Origin: Betaproteobacteria bacterium
GTDB lineage: Bacteria > Pseudomonadota > Gammaproteobacteria > Burkholderiales > SG8-41
DNA length: 9,406 nucleotides
Reading direction: 5' to 3'
Assembly: GCA_021414185.1 (NCBI GenBank)
Contig: JAIOOZ010000280.1
Coordinates: forward strand, 1 to 9,406
The notes beneath the pieces were generated by a model that worked only from the letters and a program-made list of their open reading frames with translations, was not told the origin of the DNA and made no database searches. Positions 1 to 5,132 of this stretch are shown piece by piece. The first letter of the stretch is position 1. Every line of letters begins with the position of its first letter. The position numbers were made by a program, and so were the translations under genes.

Positions 1-339
1 GCGCTCGAGGCGCGATATGATTTCGTCGAGCAGGCGGACTTCGCTGGCGTGTTCGGTCTTCGGGTACTTGATGCGCTTCAGGCCCGGCCACACTGCGCCT
101 TCGAGGTCGGCTTCGACCGTGTCGTGGTTGATGCGCACGAATGCCTCGGCGCCGCCCCGCGTCACGTTCCTGATGGCGTCCTTGACCAGCGTGCGCGCAT
201 GCGCTTTCAAATGCTGCGGCACCGAGTCTTCGAGATCGATGACGATGAAGTCGCAGCCGCGGCGCCATGCGTTGTCGATGAAGCGCGGCGTCACTATGGG
301 CATGGTCAGCCCGGAACGGCGCACGGTCGGTTTATGCAT
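1..339 (-). CDS. HpcH/HpaI aldolase / citrate lyase beta-like (CitE-like) protein, C-terminus missing
   Basis: The gene starts at the ATG at 337-339 and runs off the left edge, so only the first 113 residues are visible. They match the N-terminal half of the HpcH/HpaI-CitE TIM-barrel family. Visible motifs are DLEDSV at residues 35-40, the VRIN strand with Arg69, and the YPK strand at 92-94. Family members cleave or form C-C bonds in CoA thioesters (citryl-, malyl- and methylmalyl-CoA) or free hydroxy-keto acids with a divalent metal. The conserved E of the barrel's ALET-type motif and the metal-binding Asp lie beyond the edge. The gene begins 8 bases after the stop of a second family member, so the two are almost certainly co-transcribed. 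The ribosome site is weak and lies inside the end of the upstream gene, suggesting coupling. The family call is firm; the substrate is unknown. Confidence 0.9.
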   Translation of the reverse strand, partial: MHKPTVRRSGLTMPIVTPRFIDNAWRRGCDFIVIDLEDSVPQHLKAHARTLVKDAIRNVTRGGAEAFVRINHDTVEADLEGAVWPGLKRIKYPKTEHASEVRLLDEIISRLER

Positions 340-347
340 GGTTGTTC

Positions 348-1067
348 TTATCCGTAAGCGCGGTTGAGCGGCTCGACCTGGTGCGCGGCCAGACACATCG
401 CGCCTTTGAAGCCAATGGCACGGCCGCGGAGCGCCGCCGCAGAAGTATTTTCCGCCGTGGCAAGCAACCCGCGGTCCGGCGCGCGCCACCATGCACCTAT
501 CGGCGTCACGCCGGCTGCTGTAGCAACGATGATGAGGCGCTGCATCAAATACGGCATCAAATGCAATTCATTTGACGGTTCGCCGCGCAAATCCATGACG
601 AGATCGGCGCGGCCCAGCGTCAGCCCCGTTACGCGCTGGCTCGCTGTGCAGATTTCGTCGGCGGCGTGTTTGCCGCGCGCCGTCTCCAGCGCGGGGACGA
701 TCTGCAAAGTGCCGGCCGGAATACCGCGCTCTGTTTCGAGCTTGCCCAGCCTCGCGGCAGCTTCGTCGATTTCGCCCGCCGATTCGGCGCGTATCACCAC
801 GATGCCGGCAAGCCCGGGCCACACGCAGGCAGTCAGATCATCGTACAACGCGGTGGGATCGACCTGCGCGAAAACGTCGGCGCCGCCGGCCTGCACGGTT
901 TTAATCGCCGCCGCGAAATCTGCCCTCGCTTTGCTCTTGTCGGCTTCTGTCACCAACTCCGCGAGATCGAGTACGATCGCATCGGCGCCGGACTTCGCCG
1001 CGCGCGCTATCAGATCGGGCCTGGACATCGGCACCAGCAGCCACGACCTGTGCATTTTCCCAATCAT
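348..1067 (-). CDS. Divergent HpcH/HpaI aldolase / CitE-like protein (239 aa)
   Basis: I chose the ATG at 1065-1067 because AGGA lies 7 bases upstream; a TTG at 1073 and an ATG at 1055 are alternatives. The protein shows the CitE-like barrel order: RSWLLVP near residue 7, a GADAIVLDL strand at 27-35, VPALETA with Glu128, and GLTLGRADL with Asp155. It departs from the family at several normally conserved spots. The DLED motif reads DLAE (34-37), the Arg of the R-[VI]-N strand is Gln68, the PK strand reads IR (92-93), and the C-terminal G-K-x-x-IHP region reads GAMCLAA. At 239 residues it is shorter than the usual 270-300. The putative metal ligands Glu128 and Asp155 remain. It directly precedes a paralog with canonical motifs, so it may be a partner subunit, or an enzyme with shifted specificity. 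Fold assignment is confident, activity is not. Confidence 0.85.
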   Translation of the reverse strand: MIGKMHRSWLLVPMSRPDLIARAAKSGADAIVLDLAELVTEADKSKARADFAAAIKTVQAGGADVFAQVDPTALYDDLTACVWPGLAGIVVIRAESAGEIDEAAARLGKLETERGIPAGTLQIVPALETARGKHAADEICTASQRVTGLTLGRADLVMDLRGEPSNELHLMPYLMQRLIIVATAAGVTPIGAWWRAPDRGLLATAENTSAAALRGRAIGFKGAMCLAAHQVEPLNRAYG

Positions 1068-1074
1068 CTTCAAA

Positions 1075-1078
1075 TCCT
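1075..1078 (-). promoter_or_regulatory. Ribosome binding site fixing the start of the CitE-like gene at 1067
   Basis: Read on the minus strand, AGGA sits 7 bases before the ATG at 1067. This favours that codon over the upstream TTG at 1073, which would leave only one base between it and the AGGA, and over the ATG at 1055. Confidence 0.55.
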
Positions 1079-1083
1079 AAACG

Positions 1084-1191
1084 AAAAAATTAGCCACAGA
1101 GGGCACAGAGTTCACAGAGGAAAGCAAACGCGAATCACGCGATAGATTCCTGATGTTGGATTTCTCTGTGTTCTCTGTGCCCTCTGTGGCT
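1084..1191 (-). terminator. Possible terminator formed by the CACAGAG palindrome plus T-run
   Basis: In the direction of transcription the second arm ends in GTGGCT and is followed at once by AATTTTTT (plus-strand A-run at 1084-1089). A long stem followed by six T residues resembles an intrinsic terminator. It would lie behind the alpha/beta hydrolase. The 44-base loop is large for a classical terminator, and only 16 bases separate the T-run from the next start codon, so partial read-through is likely. Confidence 0.4.
1092..1191. repeat. Palindromic intergenic repeat with CACAGAG/CTCTGTG arms
   Basis: The arms at 1092-1119 and 1164-1191 are inverted copies, 28 bases each with 26 matching. 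They are separated by 44 bases. Within each arm the unit CACAGAG recurs in near-tandem form. Palindromes built on GCCACAGAGGGCACAGAG are familiar scattered intergenic elements in environmental proteobacterial genomes, often mis-annotated as short His/Arg-rich peptides. The element fills most of the gap between the alpha/beta hydrolase and the CitE-like pair. Other copies should occur elsewhere in the genome; none is seen in this window. Confidence 0.85.
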
Positions 1192-1223
1192 GCATTTGAC
1201 TTAATCAGCGGCTCAAAATCGCT

Positions 1224-2096
1224 CTAGGTTTTATGCTTGGCTAAAAACACATTCACCGCGCGAGTGAAACCGGCAGGGTTGTCGAGCGTCACGTGATGGT
1301 CCGAATCCGGCACTTCGACGAACTCGACTTGCGGGCAGCGCGACTTCACGTCGGCAACCACGTTGGGCGTGATGCGCGGGCTGCGCCCACCTTTGACGAG
1401 CAGCGCCGGAATGCGAATATGGTTCCAGTGCGGCAGGCCGTCGATGCTCTCACGCACCGCATAAACCTGGCGGTCGAATTTATGCCCCCAGGTACCGTCG
1501 GCCTCCGGATGCGCCGCGTGTCCGGCGAGATGGCGCAGCACTTCAGGTGTCGCGCTGGAATCGGCTGGGCGCAGGCGGAAACGCGAGATGAATTCCTCGC
1601 GTGTAGCGTACGTCCTGCCCTGCCGCGTGCCGACCTCGCGCAATTTGGCGGCACGGTCCGGCGTCATGTTCAACATCGTGTCTACGATCACCAGCCGGCT
1701 CACGCGTCCCGGATATTTAGCCGCGTACGTAAGTCCGACGGTGCCGCCCATGGAATGGCCGATCAGCACGAAATCGCGTAAATCCTGTTTGTTCACGAAC
1801 TCGTTGATGTCCGCCGCATACCGCTCGTAGGCGTAATCCGGCGGGTCCGCCCACGCGCTGTCGCCGTGGCCGCGCTGGTCGATCGCGAGCACGTGGTGCT
1901 CCGCGTTGAAATCCCCCGCCACGAAATCGAACCAGTGCGTGCTGGCTGCGCCGCCGTGGATGCATAACATGGGCGTGCGCCCCGCCGTGCCGTAATCGAC
2001 GTAATGGATATCCAGGCCGGCAATTTTGGCGATGTGGTCGGTGTAAGGGGCCGGACGAGCGGCGGCGGCATCGAGCCTGTTCGGTTGCGGGGACAT
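1224..2096 (-). CDS. Alpha/beta-fold hydrolase (290 aa)
   Basis: This cytoplasmic alpha/beta hydrolase hydrolyses an ester, amide or C-C bond of unknown identity; there is no signal peptide. Visible landmarks are the oxyanion-hole HGG at 47-49, the DQRGHGDS turn at 73-80, the nucleophile elbow GHSMGG at 113-118 with Ser115, and the catalytic His region DHHVTLDNP at 266-274, where His267 has the usual spacing to Pro274. The position that normally carries the catalytic Asp after strand 7 reads GGRSPR (236-241), with Ser239 in place of Asp. The acid may instead be Asp139 after strand 6. An AGAAGGA ribosome site lies 5 bases before the ATG at 2096. The gene starts 41 bases after the CobW-type gene and probably belongs to the same operon. 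Palindromic DNA with a T-run follows it. Confidence 0.9.
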   Translation of the reverse strand: MSPQPNRLDAAAARPAPYTDHIAKIAGLDIHYVDYGTAGRTPMLCIHGGAASTHWFDFVAGDFNAEHHVLAIDQRGHGDSAWADPPDYAYERYAADINEFVNKQDLRDFVLIGHSMGGTVGLTYAAKYPGRVSRLVIVDTMLNMTPDRAAKLREVGTRQGRTYATREEFISRFRLRPADSSATPEVLRHLAGHAAHPEADGTWGHKFDRQVYAVRESIDGLPHWNHIRIPALLVKGGRSPRITPNVVADVKSRCPQVEFVEVPDSDHHVTLDNPAGFTRAVNVFLAKHKT

Positions 2097-2137
2097 GCTG
2101 TTCCTTCTGACGGTGGGCGTTGCCGCCTATTTTGCCA

Positions 2138-3190
2138 CTAACCGGCAATAGATTCGGGCTCACGGGCGGCGGCGCGGCGTTGAATCTCGTCCGCCACTTC
2201 GGCATCGAGCAGATCGATGAGGCTTTTCACCCACGACTCGCGCAGGTTGCGGCCGATGAACACCATGCGCGTGCGCCGGTCGGCGGACGGCCAGCGTTCC
2301 AGCCACACCGGTGCGTGATAGACGTGCTGCACGCCGTGAATCACTGCCGGGCGGTCCGGTTCTTCAGCGACATGGACGATTCCTTTCATGCGCAGCAGAT
2401 CGGCGCCGCAGTTCTCCGCCAGCGCGGAGAGCAGCAGCGCCAGCGTCACGGCGCGCAGCGGCTGCTCACGCACCACGCAAAAACTCGTGATGTTGTCCTG
2501 ATGATGGTGATGCACGTGACTGCCCGCAACCGCGGCCGCTTCATGCGCGAGCCATGCGTGCACGTCGGCCTGCTTGCCGGCCGCGTCGTACAGCCCGCAA
2601 TCGAATAAAGCGGATGGTGCAATCGCGCCGCTCACCGCCGTCAGCAGCGGCGCGCCGGGATTGATCGTCGCCAGTCGCAAGCGCATGGCGTCGGTCTGCG
2701 CTTCCGGCATATCGGTCTTGGTGAGTACTATGCGGTCGGCCACCGCGGCCTGGCGCAGCGATTCGGCATGATTGTCGAGAGTCGCGAGCCCGGTGACCGC
2801 ATCCACGGTCGTGACCACGCCGTCGAGCGCGTAGACCTCGGACAATGTGCGGTCCGTCATCAGCGCGTGCAAGATAGGCGCGGGATCCGCGAGGCCGGTG
2901 GTCTCGACCACGACGCGCTCGAACTGCGGCACCGTGCCGGCGGCTCGTCGCGCGGCGAGATCGCCAAGGGTCAGCACCAGGTCGCTGCGCACATTGCAGC
3001 ACAGGCAGCCGTTCGAGAGCTGGATAAAACTCTCGTCGCTGGTTTCGATCAACTCGTGATCAAGCCCTATCGCGCCGAATTCGTTGATGATGACCGCGGT
3101 GCGCGACATCGCGGGATCGCGCAGCAGGCGTCCCAGCAGCGTGGTCTTGCCGCTGCCTAAAAAACCCGTGATGACGGAAACCGGAATCAT
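2138..3190 (-). CDS. CobW/COG0523 family GTPase, probable metallochaperone (350 aa)
   Basis: This G3E-family P-loop GTPase belongs to the group that inserts or traffics metals (zinc, cobalt, nickel). In order it shows the Walker A GFLGSGKTT at 9-17, the CLCC (CxCC) metal site at 62-65, the Walker B-like ETTGLADP at 96-103, the TKTD guanine-specificity motif at 157-160, a His-rich linker HVHHHH at 225-230, and a CobW C-terminal domain from about 235 to 330. Its length is typical. The ATG at 3190 overlaps the TGA of the preceding small gene as ATGA, which indicates translational coupling. The same frame stays open up to 3868, but the P-loop begins at residue 9 from this ATG, so the extension is not coding. 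Because the amidohydrolase two genes upstream belongs to a metal-dependent family, delivering its metal is the most economical role. That role is inference. Confidence 0.93.
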   Translation of the reverse strand: MIPVSVITGFLGSGKTTLLGRLLRDPAMSRTAVIINEFGAIGLDHELIETSDESFIQLSNGCLCCNVRSDLVLTLGDLAARRAAGTVPQFERVVVETTGLADPAPILHALMTDRTLSEVYALDGVVTTVDAVTGLATLDNHAESLRQAAVADRIVLTKTDMPEAQTDAMRLRLATINPGAPLLTAVSGAIAPSALFDCGLYDAAGKQADVHAWLAHEAAAVAGSHVHHHHQDNITSFCVVREQPLRAVTLALLLSALAENCGADLLRMKGIVHVAEEPDRPAVIHGVQHVYHAPVWLERWPSADRRTRMVFIGRNLRESWVKSLIDLLDAEVADEIQRRAAAREPESIAG

Positions 3191-3492
3191 GCAGCCACTA
3201 CTTTGACCGCGTTGCCGCGCTCGACGCCGAGCGCGCCGCGCACCGCATTCAGCAATCCAACCAGCGACGCGCAGGGCCGTGAGCGCTCCTGCTGCATATC
3301 CGGACTCTGCCAGCGCGCGAACCAGCGCCACGGCACATCGCCCGCCGGACGCTCGACCCATACGGTGACACCATCGACGCGAATCACGGCGACTACCGGC
3401 AACGCCCCGGCTTCGACGCTGCCGTCGACCCGCCACAGCGCGAGGCTGTCGGCGAGAAATTCGCGCACGCCCGTGTCTTGCCCGGCAATCAC
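3187..3492 (-). CDS. Uncharacterised 101-aa protein between amidohydrolase and CobW genes
   Basis: I do not recognise this protein. The start is taken as the GTG at 3490-3492, which overlaps the amidohydrolase stop as GTGA; its own TGA at 3187-3189 overlaps the CobW ATG as ATGA. These two 4-base overlaps are the main evidence that it is real and translated. The 101 residues include five Trp (20, 45, 55, 57, 61), one Cys (74), a probable beta-hairpin around 31-48 (PVVAVIRVDGVTVWVERP), a VPWRWFARW segment at 53-61, and a likely helix at 76-88. There is no signal peptide, membrane segment or obvious metal motif. Context suggests an accessory factor or small subunit acting with the amidohydrolase or passing metal from the GTPase. 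A longer in-frame ATG version reaching to 3642 would overlap the amidohydrolase heavily and is not credible. Confidence 0.75.
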   Translation of the reverse strand: MIAGQDTGVREFLADSLALWRVDGSVEAGALPVVAVIRVDGVTVWVERPAGDVPWRWFARWQSPDMQQERSRPCASLVGLLNAVRGALGVERGNAVKVVAA

Positions 3493-4916
3493 AGCAAAGC
3501 GCCGCCGCGGATTTCTTCGGAGATTTTGCGGAACAGATACTGGCCGTCTTTGAGATCGCCCAGGAATTTGCCGTCGTCGACGACGACCTTGCCGCGCAAT
3601 ACGGTGAGCACCGGCCATACATCGACTTGGTGGCCTTCCCACGGCGAGTAATCGGATTCGTGCAGCATCTCTTTCGTGATCGTTGTCCGCTTCGCCGGGT
3701 CGAGCACCGTGATATCGGCATCAGCGCCGGCGGTGAGCGCGCCTTTGCGTGGATAGAGGCCCATGATTTTCGCGGCGTTCGTCGATACCAGGTCGACGAA
3801 TTTCTCCAGCGTGTAACCGCGCTTGCCCACCATCTCGGTATACATGAGCGAAACCCGCGGCTCGACACCGACGTTGCCGCCGGTAGTGTCGTCGATGCGC
3901 TTGCCCATCGTTTTCACCTGCAGCGAGCAGCACACTTCGTCGGTGGCGACCGTATGCAAGGTGCCGGTCTGCATCGCGTGCCACAGCGCGTCCTGATCTT
4001 CCTGCGCCTTGATCGACGGATAGGTGTGGTACATCTGGCCGTTCGGACGCTTGTAGTCTTCGGACGTGTACATCAAATACTGGTGCAGCGTTTCGCCGTA
4101 GACCGGCAGCCCGCCCGCGCGTGCTTCGCGTATCGCTTCGACGCCAAAACCGGCACTGACGTGCATGAAGTAAAGCGCGATGCCAGGCACGTTCTTGGCG
4201 ACGCCCAGCACGCGGCGGAACGACAAGTCCTCCGACATGGCGTTGTGGACTTCAGCCATGTTCTCGAACCCGGTGCGTCCTTCGCGGATAAGCTTGTCGT
4301 ACATGTGCATTACGATATCGTTGTCCTCGCCGTGCATCACGCACAGTCCGCGTTCCTGCGCGACGACCTTGAAGACTTCCCAGATGTCGCCGAAATCGAC
4401 CATGCGTCCGCGCCGGCTCGGCGTGATGTCGGTGGTGAATATTTTCACGGTCGGATAGCCCGCGCGCAGCGCTTCGCCGAGCTGGCCGAATATCTCCGGC
4501 GGCAATTTGCCTTCGACCATCACGTGAAAGCTGTAGTCGCAGTGGCACTGCGCAGTCCAGTCCTTGTGCCGGTCTTCGATCGCCTGCTGAATGGTCTTGC
4601 CGTGCGTCCAGCGCGCGAAATCGATCATGGTGGTGGTGCCGCCGTAGAGCGCAGCCTTGCTCACCACCGATGGCGGATCTGTGTAGGTGACAGTACCGTC
4701 AGGATGCGGCGTGTACCATTTCAGATGCACGTGCGGATCGATGCCGCCGGGCATGACGATTTTGCCTGTCGCGTCGACCAGCCGCCGCGTCTGGTCCTTG
4801 CCGAATGTCCCTGCCGCTGCCACGGCGACGATCTTGCCGCCCTCTATTGCCACGTCGCACGCGGCCACTCCCGTCGGCGTCACCACGCGGTCACTGCGTA
4901 TCACCAGATCAAGCAT
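3489..4916 (-). CDS. Hydantoinase/dihydropyrimidinase-like amidohydrolase (475 aa)
   Basis: This metal-dependent cyclic amidohydrolase belongs to the D-hydantoinase/dihydropyrimidinase group, which opens cyclic amides such as hydantoins, dihydropyrimidines or imides. The expected metal ligands are all present: His62 and His64 in DPHVHL, a carbamylation-type Lys158 in YPTVKIF, His195 in VMHGED, His252 in MHVS, and Asp326 in VATDE. The length and the C-terminal sandwich region (RGKVVVDDGK) are normal. The substrate-contacting Tyr found five residues after the bridging Lys in hydantoinases is Asp163 here, and the usual DH after the last strand is Asp326-Glu327. The substrate is therefore probably not a classical hydantoin. 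I chose the ATG at 4916 because GAGAGGA lies 6 bases upstream. No carbamoylase gene is adjacent. It heads an overlapping unit with ORF101 and the CobW gene. Confidence 0.92.
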   Translation of the reverse strand: MLDLVIRSDRVVTPTGVAACDVAIEGGKIVAVAAAGTFGKDQTRRLVDATGKIVMPGGIDPHVHLKWYTPHPDGTVTYTDPPSVVSKAALYGGTTTMIDFARWTHGKTIQQAIEDRHKDWTAQCHCDYSFHVMVEGKLPPEIFGQLGEALRAGYPTVKIFTTDITPSRRGRMVDFGDIWEVFKVVAQERGLCVMHGEDNDIVMHMYDKLIREGRTGFENMAEVHNAMSEDLSFRRVLGVAKNVPGIALYFMHVSAGFGVEAIREARAGGLPVYGETLHQYLMYTSEDYKRPNGQMYHTYPSIKAQEDQDALWHAMQTGTLHTVATDEVCCSLQVKTMGKRIDDTTGGNVGVEPRVSLMYTEMVGKRGYTLEKFVDLVSTNAAKIMGLYPRKGALTAGADADITVLDPAKRTTITKEMLHESDYSPWEGHQVDVWPVLTVLRGKVVVDDGKFLGDLKDGQYLFRKISEEIRGGALL

Positions 4917-4922
4917 CTCGAT

Positions 4923-4929
4923 TCCTCTC
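4923..4929 (-). promoter_or_regulatory. Ribosome binding site of the amidohydrolase gene
   Basis: On the minus strand GAGAGGA lies 6 bases before the ATG at 4916. It decides this start over an upstream in-frame codon at 4934, which would place the Shine-Dalgarno inside the reading frame. Confidence 0.75.
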
Positions 4930-4962
4930 GACAAAATTACTTCATAACCGCTGCAAAGATTC

Positions 4963-5091
4963 TCCCTCGCCCCACGTTAGTGGGGAGAGGGCCGGGGTGA
5001 GGGGAAATGATTTCATGCCTGTCCGCGATGGACCGCAAATTTTGATGCACCCCTCACCCCAACCCTCTCCCCGCCGATGCGGGGCGCGGGA
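4963..5091. repeat. Long GC-rich palindromic repeat (GGGGAGAGGG/GGGGTGAGGGG type)
   Basis: Arms at 4963-5004 and 5050-5091 are inverted copies, 42 bases each, with differences confined to two short blocks plus one single base. The spacer is 45 bases. Each arm also contains its own small hairpin: cccc-acgttagt-gggg in the left arm and ccccgc-cgat-gcgggg in the right. This is a widespread proteobacterial intergenic element, whose spurious translation gives peptides such as PLTPALSP. It occupies most of the 216-base gap between the MmgE/PrpD stop and the amidohydrolase start. It could fold into a strong RNA structure that ends or attenuates transcription from upstream, but there is no T-run. Confidence 0.88.
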
Positions 5092-5110
5092 GCGTTTTGA
5101 ACCAAGTCTG

Positions 5111-5116
5111 ATTATA
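5111..5116 (-). promoter_or_regulatory. Candidate -10 box (TATAAT) upstream of the amidohydrolase operon
   Basis: A perfect TATAAT occurs on the minus strand just after the MmgE/PrpD stop, in an otherwise GC-rich stretch. No good -35 box is found at 16-18 bases; the nearest approximation is CTTGAT at a short 15-base spacing. If it is active, the transcript would run through the large palindrome before reaching the amidohydrolase gene. Confidence 0.25.
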
Positions 5117-5132
5117 TTGCCTGCGCGCGCAA

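Noticed and set aside
364..1080. A plus-strand frame of 238 codons opposite the first CitE-like gene
   Set aside because: The minus-strand frame carries the family motifs; this one is low-complexity in Ala/Ser/Arg and unrecognisable.
1081..1145. Short peptide of SHRGHRVHRG type encoded across the palindrome
   Set aside because: This is the well-known spurious translation of the CACAGAG repeat, not a gene.
1092..1191. CRISPR-like direct repeats
   Set aside because: The repeated CACAGAG/CTCTGTG units are inverted arms of one palindrome, with no regular spacers.
3191..3868. Upstream extension of the CobW reading frame by about 226 codons
   Set aside because: The extension is Arg/Ser-rich, overlaps ORF101 and the amidohydrolase, and the P-loop sits at the normal distance from the ATG at 3190.
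3627..5000. A 457-codon open frame on the plus strand opposite the amidohydrolase
   Set aside because: It is antisense to a gene with a full set of catalytic motifs, is rich in Arg/His/Val as expected for an antisense GC-rich shadow, and shows no family motif or ribosome site.
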